A stretch of 64,000 bases of DNA. Source: Emiliania huxleyi CCMP1516 (taxonomy: Eukaryota > Haptophyta > Isochrysidales > Noelaerhabdaceae). Numbering within the stretch: the stretch's first letter is position 1; every line of letters begins with the position of its first letter. The position numbers were made by a program, and so were the translations under genes. Below the pieces are notes generated by a model. It was not told where the DNA came from and ran no database searches. It worked only from the letters and a program-made list of their open reading frames with translations. Location: contig NW_005200496.1 of the NCBI RefSeq assembly GCF_000372725.1, forward strand, positions 145,682-209,681. Direction: 5' to 3'. This document shows, piece after piece, positions 32,680 through 41,364 of this stretch.

Positions 32680-33840
32680 GGGACAGGGCCAAGTAGGGTA
32701 TAAAGTATCCGTACGCGACAAATGGCTGGCTATACTGGGGTACATGAGGAAGACAGCGCCAAACTGCCATACCTGAAAAGGACTCACACTGTGGTAGGGC
32801 CAGGTATCCGTACTGCTGTACTCGTGCCCAGTGCGCCCGGTACCCGGATACCGGCGTCCGGCCTCCTCGTACTGACTGCAATACTGCGAGAGAGGCGGCA
32901 CAATACTGCCATACCTCCCACATACAAGTGTCAAAGTATGGCGAAGTATGCATACTTCAATACCACAGACTTCGCCGCTTGTACGCGGATACTGCAGATA
33001 CTGCAGATACTGCAGATACTGCAGATACTGCAGATACTGCAGATACTGCAGATACTGCAGATACTGCAGATACTGCAGATACTGCAGATACTGCAGATAC
33101 TGCAGATACTGCAGATACTGCAGATACTGCAGATACTGCAGATACTGCAGATACGGGTGGGTGCCGACTGCGCTATACAACAGCGGCTGCGGCACCCCAC
33201 AGCCTCAGTGGAACAGCTGCCAAAAGCTGATTATGCACTGCCAGAGGCATTGGCCAGCAGCGACGCAAAACTTGACGGCCGAAGCGGGTAGATAGATGCG
33301 TTGCGGGCGGCGGCAGATCTGGGCTGCGAGGGTGGTGCTGCCACACCCCACCCGCCTGTTGCCACAGACGACCCAGATACCGCGGATACCGCGGATACCG
33401 CGGATACCGCGGATACTGCAGATACTGCAGATACTGCAGATACTGCAGATACTGCAGAACTGCAGATACTGCAGATACTGCAGATACTGCAGATACTGCA
33501 GATACTGCAGATACTGGAGCGCGCCCTCGAGATACCTGGGTACTTGGGCGGGTTGCGGGACCACGTAAGGAGTGGTATCCCCGTACCCATACTTGCGGGT
33601 GCGACCGCCGCTACCTATGTACTTGAGACGAGCTGCAACATACTGCCATATGTGCGTCTCAACTACCCATACCAGCATACGTCTAGCTATGCGTCTATGA
33701 GGTATCTTTAAGTACCAGCGTATGCATACCTGGCGCAACAGCAGGATTTACCTGCCTACCCCGACGATGGAAATAGATACCCCGATACGTTCATACCTCA
33801 CAAATACCTTACTTGGCCCTGTCCCCTGAGAAGTGTCCTC
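32680..33840. repeat. 9-bp ATACTGCAG arrays in a TAC/GTA-rich region
   Basis: ATACTGCAG is repeated 18 times without error at 32989-33150. A second array runs 33377-33515: about four ATACCGCGG units, then ATACTGCAG units, one of which is damaged (AACTGCAG). The whole stretch from 32700 to 33800 is unusually rich in CCATAC, GGTAC and GTATGG. It lies upstream of the J-protein ATG. Open frames through it (Leu-Gln-Tyr, Asp-Thr-Ala and similar) are repeat artefacts. Confidence 0.9.
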
Positions 33841-33844
33841 GGGG

Positions 33845-34150
33845 GACTTGAGCACTTGAGCACTTGATAGGCTGATAGGGCCGATTCCGCATGGTACGGG
33901 ACCCCTCGATCGTCTCGCCCTCCCTCACTGGAGTGTTCATTGGAGGGGGTCATAACAAACACGGTACAGGATCGAGGTGCACGCTGCCGAAGCAGTGTCG
34001 TCCCCCCTCCCTCTCTCTCCTCGACGGACGGCGATGGCGGTGGTGACCGATCGAGCTACAAGAGGAACTTGTTCTGCAGGATCCGGGATAGTCAGACTCC
34101 TCAGGTCTGTTCACCCCAGCCCGAGCTCCCGCTCGACAGACTGTAGAGTT
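33845..34150. repeat. Dispersed repeat, matching 49690-50095
   Basis: GAGCACTTGAGCACT, GATTCCGCATGGTACGGGAC, AGGATCGAGGTGCAC and CTACAAGAGGAACTTGTTC are shared in nearly the same order with 49690-50095, with indels and a rearranged order of the last two blocks. Confidence 0.65.
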
Positions 34151-34159
34151 GGGTAGACC

Positions 34160-34700
34160 TTTTAGAAGAAAAAGGGGAAAAAGCGCGGGGGGGGGGGGGG
34201 GGGCAACAGTGTGTGGGAGGCGGACCATAAGGAAGGTCCTACATCTCTTTTAACACGATTTCTTCACAGATCTTCTTATTGACAATTGAGAAGAAAATAC
34301 AATTAAATACCTCGTATGGCGCTGCGCGCTGCGCGAGAGACCGAGAGGTTGAGGTGCGAGCCCTGGGGAAGCCCTGGGGATGGGGGGAGACTGTGCCCGC
34401 AGGCCGGGGGGGGGGGGGGGGGGATTGAGGCCGGTCCTGTCTCATGGATCACACACAGAGGTAGGTTCACAGACCTTGTTAAACAAAAATTTATCGCGAT
34501 GCCGAGGACCCTACTCCTTGGACTTACGTCGCGCAAACGACCCCAGGGTGCGGTTCTTAAACTTCGTGGCCAGTTGCACTCTGCGGACCGCGTCGCTCAT
34601 GTCAGCTTGCTCCGAGGTGACCGACGAGGCCGGCGACCGGGCTCCTGTAGCAGCGGGGCTAGGTTTTGGGTTGTGTGTGTGGATCTAGTTGGGTGTTGGG
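34160..34700. repeat. Poly-G tracts and a dispersed repeat
   Basis: G runs lie at about 34188 and 34410. 34270-34400 is the partner of the repeat at 4290-4420. No gene is seen before the 3' end of the AIR9-like gene at 34704. Confidence 0.6.
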
Positions 34701-34703
34701 AAA

Positions 34704-37054
34704 TCAGCAGCCGCCTGATGGCTCGGGGGTGTTCAGCTCGAGAGCGGTGGCTGGCTTCAGGCTCGTCGCGGCGGTCGGAAGCGCGGCGATGCTGTCCGGC
34801 GAGGAGAACGCCTTGAGCGCCAGGTAGATGAGGTCGCGTTGGAAGGCCGACTTAGCGCGCAGCGTCAGCGGGCTGGCGCGCTTGACCGACGGCAGCACGA
34901 GCATAAACGTGAGTTCGTCGGTGCCGTACTCGAGCCTTGCGAGTGCGTGCGACTCCTTCATGACTGTCTTCTCCACCTTGTTGCGGTTCTCCCGCACCTT
35001 GATCTTGTCCCCCGTGAGCAAGAGCGACCGCTCGCGGTCGGTCGCGTCGAAGAGGCCATCAAACCGCCGCTCGCCCCGCTGCACCCACTCGCGCAGGGTG
35101 TGGGGCACCTCGGGCGCCACGCACACCGCACCGGCTGTCGCTGCCTGCTGTGGCGCACCGAGCGCCCCTACAAGGCAACCGTGTCTTTGCTTATCCATGC
35201 CACGCGAGAGGTGAGATTTAGGCGAGGGGAGCGGACCGTTGGAGCCGACGGGCGTGACGAGCACAGAGATCTCACACCCAATATCAGGGGCGGTGACGAG
35301 GTAGGAGGGCCCCTCGAGTCGCCGCTGCTCGCCGGCACGGCGCCACACATATTGCAGCGTCGTGCGGGGCGAGTCGACGATGGCATCGATGGTCAGCACG
35401 TAGGAAACCACAGGCTCGCCGCGCAAGCTCAGCCGCACCACCGCCGGCTCGCCCGACGCACCCGAAACCGCCGCCGCGCCTCCGTCGCCACTCCCATCTG
35501 CAGCTTGCATGGCCTCGACACTCGAGAGAGCCTCGCCTCCACTCTCCGGTTGCTGCACGCTGGCCTTCACGGCCAGCACGGATGTGAGTGTCTGAAGTGG
35601 AGATGGCGGATCGGACTCAGCAGGCACGAGAGGAGGGGTTGTCACCGTGACCGGAAGTGGTGTGGGTCTCGCTGACAGCAGCGCTGGCACTGGTGCCGAT
35701 CTCGACACTACGGTGGGTGACGGCGGCGCCGATCCCTGATTGACAAGTTGATGCGACGGCTCCCCCACGGGCGACGCCGGCGCATCGAGGCTCGTGAGCC
35801 GCCGCGTCGCCAGCAGACTCCGCGCCCTCTCAAGCTCCACCTCGAGCGAGTCCCGCTCCGCCACGAGGCCATCGCGCTCGAGCAAGGCGGCATCCCGCTC
35901 AATGGCGAGCTGACTCCTCTCTGCCGCAGCGCTGTCAGCGGAAGCTGCGAGAGACTCCCTGGCCTGCGCATGCGCCTTGACCTGCGCCTGAAGCGCAACC
36001 ACCTGTGGACGGACGCGTTACAATGCGGCAGATGCAACGTCTGTCGCGAGCGCACGAGCCAGAGATACGGTCTAGGCGTGGAGCCCGAGATGCGTGGCAG
36101 GAGACCGCGGATATTGAAAGCAGCTTGACGCAGGGACGGGTGTTGGAAGGCACCATGTTCGCTGCCTCGCCCATGTCCGCCTCGAGCCGCGCCCTCTCAC
36201 GGGCCTCCGCCTCGGCGTCCGCCTCGGCCTCACTTGCACGAGCCTTTGCTGCCGCGCTTTCGGCACGCATCGACTCCGCCTCCGCCTCGAGCTCCGTGCG
36301 CGCGTCGCTCAGCCGCGCATGGATGCTGTCGCGCTCAGTCGCTCGTGCAGCCTATGGGTTACAGCCGCGCTGACGGCGAAGCATTTGTCCGAAGGAGCTG
36401 CAACGAGACGCCGCCCCCGCCACCTCGCTGCCGTCAAGGCGTGCCCTCAACTCCTCGATTTCCGCCTGTCCCATACGGTGCTTGAATATGCTGGCATACG
36501 CGACGCCAAACGCAGCGCGGAGGCTCTGCCTGCGTTGTCTCGTGCAGCGCTCGATCGTGCTCGCTCGCCCGCAGTCGCTCGAGCTCAGCCTGAGAGGGGG
36601 GAAGGACTATTAGTGCTACTCCATCAGCGTCTGCATGTCATGCCATACTGGGCGTGCACTACCGCCCACTTTGCCAGGACCGGGCACTCTCCGGTGCGAC
36701 ACACCTCTCTCGCAAAGAGCTTGGATTCCGTTTCCCGCGATGCTGCCTCGAGCCGTGAGGTGGCGCAGCGCGCGTCTGCTAGTTGAGCTCTGAGCTCGGA
36801 GAACTCGATTCGCCTAGAGCCGCGCCTCGGCAGGATTGGCACGTAAACGTGGCAACCCAACAGCGAGCGGTCCGCGACGCACCGGGCCGAGAGCTCAGAC
36901 CGCTGCGCGTCTAGCGTCGCCCTGTCGGCGGCGGTGCTCTCAAGCCGCTCCACTGCCGCCTCGCGCCACGTCCGCTCCTCCGCCAAGTCCGCTCTGAGCT
37001 GCTGGACCTGCGCTGCGAGGGCATCCACCTGAGGCCAAGATTGGAGCGAGTTGG

Positions 37055-37140
<86 letters not shown>

Positions 37141-37487
37141 AAGGAGAGCGAGCGCGCTTTGCCCACCTCTGTCTCCCGCGTCGCGAGCTGTTGCCGCAGC
37201 CGGCCCAGCTCGATCCGCTGGGCGTCAAGGGAGGACTCGAAGTGCTCGGATGCCTTGGCCTCCCGGCCCGCCGCGTTGGCCGACAGGCGGCGCACCTCGG
37301 CGAGCAGCAGGTCCAGCTGCTGGTTCTTGCGTTGGACCGACTCGCGGAAGAGCGCCTCTGTTTTGTGAAGGTGTCGCTGCAGCTCGCCGAGGCTCTTCTC
37401 TTGACTAAGGAGCGCAACGCAATAGGCCTGCGTCGGTTCCGACAGCCCTGTCGCCGGTTGGTCGAGCATTGAGGATTCAGCCTTCAT
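34704..37487 (-). CDS. AIR9-like coiled-coil protein with one A9-type domain (about 724 aa)
   Basis: Model: 37487-37167, 37028-36883, 36813-36705, 36589-36530, 36465-36424, 36351-36154, 36002-34704. Residues 1 to about 330 are coiled coil (QEKSLGELQRHLHKTEALFR, RIELGRLRQQLATRETE, and later Glu/Ala/Arg helices). A Pro/Ser-rich stretch follows. About residues 480-560 hold LTIDAIVDSPRTTLQYVWRR then SYLVTAPDIGCEISVLVTPV, an Ig-like A9 pattern as in plant AIR9. The C-terminus LTGDKIKVRENRNKVEKTVM and SAFQRDLIYLALKAFSS resembles the conserved end of AIR9. AIR9 is a microtubule-associated protein marking the division plane; a cortical or microtubule role here is inferred. The LRR part of AIR9 is absent. 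Intron 1 contains a long CA run. The 69-nt intron 36814-36882 is in frame, so its removal is inferred from coiled-coil continuity. Confidence 0.6.
37057..37139. repeat. (GT)n microsatellite, about 41 units
   Basis: An uninterrupted GT dinucleotide run of 83 bases (CA on the coding strand) inside intron 1 of the AIR9-like gene. Confidence 0.98.
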
Positions 37488-37830
37488 GAAGGCTCAAGGC
37501 GCTACATACACAGGACAATTCCATTCTCTGGACGTACGAGTGTTGCGCGCTCGCCCCTTGCGACAGCGCGGGAAAAAGATGCGAACCGGAGGGCAACCCA
37601 CGGCATGCGATTCGACCACAGCACTCGACGCTTAAGTCGAGAAAGGCCCAAGTCCTGCTGGCGATCCCCCAAAAGGAAGAAAAAACTTGCCCGCCACACA
37701 GGGATGTCAGTACCGAGGGCACAGGCCCCTTATGAGGCCTGATTTCTTTTTTGGAAACACACTCGGAGCGCCGGCGTCCAGAAGCTGCTGAGGAGTCCTC
37801 AAAAAGCCGGACGAGTCCTCAGGGCCGATC

Positions 37831-38207
37831 ATGCCGTACCTTCGGAATGGGCAAGTGATCGAGCAACGGTCCTTCATGGAGGAGCTGCTCAATCTTCCGA
37901 ACCAGGTCTACGCTCTCATCGCCTTTTTCTTTGCGACGCTGTTCAATCCAGATGCGATCAAGCAAAAGGGAGCGCCGCGGCGGCAGGTGCGCAGAGGCGG
38001 GTTTGGCGGCGGCGGCGGCGGTGGTGGTGGCGGCGGCGGTGGCGGCGGCGGACCCGGGCGGCGACCGATGGGCCGCGTCGGAGGTGCCTGCTCCCTCGCC
38101 TGTGAGCGCGCGCCCCACCCTCGTGTGACCTCCGAGCATGTGACCCTCCCCCCGACGCAGGTAGTAGCATTACGGGCGGCGGCCCCGCGGGTGGGTGAGG
38201 CTCGTAA
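37831..38207 (+). CDS. SELENOK: Selenoprotein K, with UGA-encoded selenocysteine
   Basis: Exon 1 is 37831-38083, a GT-AG intron spans 38084-38160, and exon 2 is 38161-38207 (99 aa). The start MPYLRNGQVIEQRSF matches the SelK N-terminus. A single membrane helix follows (LPNQVYALIAFFFATLF), then a Gly-rich, Arg-rich cytosolic tail with PGRRPMGRVG. Across the intron the end reads ITGGGPAGG-TGA-GGC-TCG-TAA. The TGA at 38196-38198 sits where SelK has Sec in its conserved GGUG end, and a true stop follows two codons later. SelK is an ER membrane protein linked to ERAD and palmitoylation. A scanner treating TGA as stop, or missing the intron, truncates it. A SECIS candidate lies downstream. Confidence 0.85.
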
Positions 38208-38249
38208 ATCGTGTGCCACGCGCACACGGTATTGCTGCCCGGCTGCCAA

Positions 38250-38304
38250 AGCGCCACATGATGCGTGCGCGGACAGCCCAATACGGGGCCGCGCATGTGG
38301 AGGC
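38250..38304 (+). promoter_or_regulatory. Candidate SECIS element for selK
   Basis: ATGA at 38258-38261 is followed by an 11-bp helix: 38262-38272 (TGCGTGCGCGG) pairs with 38289-38299 (CCGCGCATGTG), with three G-U pairs. GGAG follows at 38299-38302, so TGA and GA can form the SECIS non-Watson-Crick core. The 16-nt apical loop contains CCC/GGG and AA. AA is not directly after helix II as in the canonical form, so the match is imperfect. It starts 60 nt after the TGA, within the expected spacing. Confidence 0.5.
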
Positions 38305-38514
38305 AAGCGCGCACGACTCGCACCATGGCTCTCTTATGCTGCCATTGGTGGAGAGCTCAGGCTAGGCAGGGCAGATTAGTGGGGTTCGCCACGAGGGGTT
38401 GCTTGTATGTCGGATGTCGCCAAGGCGGGGGGCTAAGAGGAGGGGGGGGAGGTCTCTGGCATAGAGTGTGTATACATTAAAACCGCTGGGGGTCGATGCC
38501 CAGATCACCCCCTT

Positions 38515-38620
38515 CTGACGTTGAAACGACGTGTGACGTGTGCAAGCCGCGGCCCGTGTCTCCAGCACGGGCTCGACGCACCTGGTAGCTGGTTCAACGT
38601 CGCACGTCGGCCGGCGCCGG
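38515..38620. other. Nested inverted repeat (structured element)
   Basis: GACGTTGAA at 38516 pairs exactly with TTCAACGTC at about 38600-38608. Inside it GCCCGTG (38556) pairs with CACGGGC (38570) around a 7-nt loop. A GGGGGT/ACCCCC hairpin lies just upstream (38488-38512). tRNA consensus arms are absent. It could be a 3'UTR or small-RNA structure, or a transposon remnant. Confidence 0.5.
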
Positions 38621-38745
38621 GGGGGTTGCCGTGTAGTTGTGTGCGTGATAATGTATGTATGTAACTAGTGAGACGATTGTATGTAAATAGTGAGACGATT
38701 TAGGTTTGGGGCAGGGCGCGAGTGTGAGACTTTTCGGCGGGCGAA

Positions 38746-39204
38746 ATGCGGCGGGTTGGATGCGTCCTCATTGGGACGACCTTGTGGGACGACCTGGCGG
38801 CGCGAGGCACACGGGCGCCGGCGTGGCGCGTCGGCTCGTGGCCCACCACGAGCAGATGCGCGACGAGCGCGCTCGGGAAGCGGCCGCGGGCGACGCGGAG
38901 CTTCCGCCGGAGGACGACGCGGTCGAGATGGCGAGCGCCGTCCACGTGCTGGACAGCGTGGCGGAGGTGGGCCCGAACTACTTACACCCTGCTGCGCAGC
39001 AAGGAGACGAAGGCGATGCGCCGGAAGCGAAAGCGCGAGGATGCCAGGGCGGCGCTCGACGGCCACACTGTCCTGTCCACCGGATCGCGCCTCGAGATCT
39101 TCTGCGACAATGAGCGGTGGTACCCTGCGACCGTCATGGCGCGGGAGGAGGACGGGGACGGACGGATCGTGGTTCGTGCACGAGGTCGAGTACGACGGCT
39201 ACTG
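38746..39204 (+). pseudogene. Tudor/agenet-like protein fragment with frameshifts
   Basis: RRLVAHHEQMRDERAREAAA, then AVEMASAVHVLDSVAEVGPN (about 38830-38976) continue in another frame as LLRSKETKAMRRKRKREDAR, STGSRLEIFCDNERWYPATV (about 38985-39150). A third frame gives FVHEVEYDGY with a stop at 39204. 'G-x-RLE-F...RWYPA-V...H-VEYD' is a Tudor/agenet barrel pattern, as in chromatin readers. Breaks near 38980 and 39165 are single-base shifts rather than plausible introns, so this is probably a decayed gene or exon. Confidence 0.4.
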
Positions 39205-39242
39205 AGGGAGTGGGAAAAACTCTATAGTCGTGAGGGTGTATC

Positions 39243-39955
39243 CTAAAAGAGTTCGGCCGATTTGGGTCAAAACGCTAAAAGCACGCACGTGCGTAGATTT
39301 GGGGCAAAACGACAAAAGTGGGCCCGCCCGGGGCAAACTGGTAAAAGTCGCGCGCCGCAGGCGCGCGGCGCGCGCGATTTTTGTGTAGACATTCTACTCT
39401 CTGGCGGCGCCCGCGGCGCTCTTGAAATACTCGCTCACTATAGCGGCGTGCAGCCGGCGGCGCAGCCACGCCTTGTTGCCCGAGAGGGCCTCGCCACGCT
39501 CGCCCAGCTCCTCCTTGAGCTCCACCACCTTCATATCGCCACCAGATCCTTTTGGACAGCTTTTGGACCTTTCGCATCGCCGCCGCCGCAAAGAGCCCCG
39601 GGCTCAGCGCGCCTCAGCCTCGTGCGCAGCAGCGCCCTTATCCGTTACAAACTTGTAGCGCTACATGTTTGGACACACACCGGCGGGCGCTTTCGAGGCG
39701 AGCGCCAGCATTTTTCTAGGCAGCCACTAGGCTCTAGGGGAGGCATAGTGTGCAGGAACTACTTCTGCCGTTTGCGGGACGATAGCTAGTACTTACTGCA
39801 CCCGGCGCGCAGCGCCGAAGAAAAATTGAAAAATGCTAAAAGTTGGGCGCTCCGAGACGACCAAAGTGGTAAAAGTCGCACTCTCCCGCCCTGAGACCCG
39901 TTCAAAAGCGTAAAAGCACCCGAGGCTCCAGAAACCTAACCCTCAGACTATGGCG
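39243..39955. repeat. Dispersed element, longer copy, carrying a SAP-domain fragment
   Basis: The left part (39243-39365, with GGGGCAAAACGACAAAAGTG) and right part (39690-39955, with AGCATTTTTCTAGGCAGCCA and ending CCAGAAACCTAACCCTCAGA) match 52826-53235. The central 325 bp is missing from that copy and contains the SAP-coding stretch. The AAAAG-CG spaced motifs recur throughout. Confidence 0.8.
39394..39534 (-). pseudogene. SAP-domain fragment inside the repeat element
   Basis: Minus-strand reading gives MKVVELKEELGERGEALSGN followed by KAWLRRRLHAAIVSEYF, then low complexity to a stop. The spacing of Leu, Gly-N-K and the RRL helix is that of the SAP (helix-extension-helix) DNA-binding motif. 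No longer protein could be joined, so it is a fragment or exon captured by, or belonging to, the repeat. Confidence 0.55.
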
Positions 39956-40119
39956 TGATGGCCGGACGTCATAATATGTGTACGTATGATATGTGGAGTG
40001 CTCTGCGAGAGAGCGGTCGTGATGTCGCGGACATGTGAGAGCTCTTTCAGAGAGGAAGAGGCGGTGTAGTCTGTAGAGGGTTTCGGGGCGACTGCGAACT
40101 CGTCGAAAAAAATAAAAGA

Positions 40120-40610
40120 AAAACACGACCCAAGGGGAAGAGATGGCGGAGAACGGCACGCCGCCAGCCGCCACCACCGACAGGGCGATTTGAAGCATGA
40201 AGGTGAGGAGTGTGGTGCTAGCCGTCGCCCACCCTTGGGGCTTGGGCGTCTGCCTCTTCCCCTATATCCCTCTTCCTAGCTCTCTTCGCAGTCTCTCGCC
40301 AATTCTCGCAGCCAATTCTCGCAGCGACCTTCATGCCACCTCGCGGTCGTCCCACTCTCGTCGTCCTCTCCCTCCTGCCCCGTCCTCCGAAGTGCGGGGC
40401 GACATGAATGCGTTTTGTTGCGCGCGGGATGACAAATTCTGACCGCGCAAGATTAAGGGTGGCTAAGGGCTCTGCCCGCAAGGTGCCCGCGTCGCAGACG
40501 CGGTACCATTGACAAATCTGCAATGCCCCCACCGACGCACCGAGCAAATAGCAAAACCCGAATACGTAAACTTGGAGCACTTGGAGTGCGGTCATCAACC
40601 GCACCACCGC
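40120..40610. repeat. Dispersed repeat pair member (with 43550-44100)
   Basis: GGCACGCCGCCA, TGGTGCTAGCCGTCGCCCAC, GCAGTCTCTCGCC and ATGCCACCTCGCGGTCGTCC recur in order at 43550-43775. TTGGAGCAC plus AGTC/GGTCATCAACCGC at 40568-40605 recurs at 44058-44095. The interval 40440-40565 also matches the head of the 41365 repeat. Confidence 0.75.
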
Positions 40611-40779
40611 ACGCCCAGGGCAGGGGAGCTCAGAAGCGCACCCAGCGGGCCGGACGATTGGCATCGGGTTGCGGGCGAGAGAGAGAGCCCTACCTAGCTA
40701 GCCCTGGGGGGTGCGCGTTCGCAGGGAATGGGCCATAAGTAAAGTTCAACGGTTTCAGGCATCAGGGAAGCGAAGCCGC

Positions 40780-40870
40780 CGAATCCAAAATCCTGCTCGT
40801 GCAGGTGGGGACCCTGTCCTCGTCCAATCCCTCGTTTGGGTTGTCGGCTTTCTTTCTTTCTTTTAGCCGC
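40780..40870. repeat. Dispersed repeat, short copy
   Basis: CCAAAATCCTGCTCGTGCAG, GGGACCCTGTCCTCGTCC and CCCTCGTTTGG followed by T-rich sequence also occur at 49365-49445 and 56255-56335. From 40870 to 41365 I see no gene, only GCGCAGCGCGAAC direct repeats near 41205-41275. Confidence 0.75.
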
Positions 40871-41364
40871 CGAATCGAGCGCGATCTCGGGCGATCGCGG
40901 CCCCGCGCTTTGATTGTCTTTTTTTCGCGCTGCACCTCGGACAGGGGAGGGACGCGGCCAGAAAGTGACAAAGAGGTCAGCTCCGAGCTCGTTTGTTGTT
41001 GTCTTAATTTCCAGCTGCAACGAGCAAGCAAACCCTGCCTAGAGCTAGACGAGTACAGCTAAACCTAAAGTGTAAGAGTACCCGCGGCTCCCCACCTCCG
41101 TGTGAGGGCCCGTGAATGAACATCTTCAGCTTGTGAGCCCAGTCCCCAGAAAAGGGGTCGAATTTCCAGGGTAGGTAGAGGGTAGTCTCAGCCTACCTAG
41201 CCAGCCAGCGCAGCGCGAACTCGCCGTCTGAGCCTAGCGCAGCGCGAACTCGCTCTGAGCCTAGCGCAGCGCGAACCCTCGCACACAAAAGCTTTTGCGC
41301 AGCAACCCGCGGCCGGGAACTTGGAGCACTTGGCCGGGCAACCCTTCTCAAAACTTATCTTTTT

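Noticed and set aside
32931..33291. Long open frames of Leu-Gln-Tyr, Asp-Thr-Ala or Tyr-Cys-Arg repeats
   Set aside because: They are translations of the ATACTGCAG array in all phases and both strands; period 9 keeps every frame open.
37041..37472. Open frames with long Cys-Val runs
   Set aside because: They read through the GT microsatellite, opposite to the coiled-coil gene on the other strand.
38515..38620. tRNA gene (on the minus strand the inner 7-nt loop reads CTGGAGA, like a serine anticodon loop)
   Set aside because: The stem is 7 bp rather than 5, and no D arm or GTTCNA T arm is in place.
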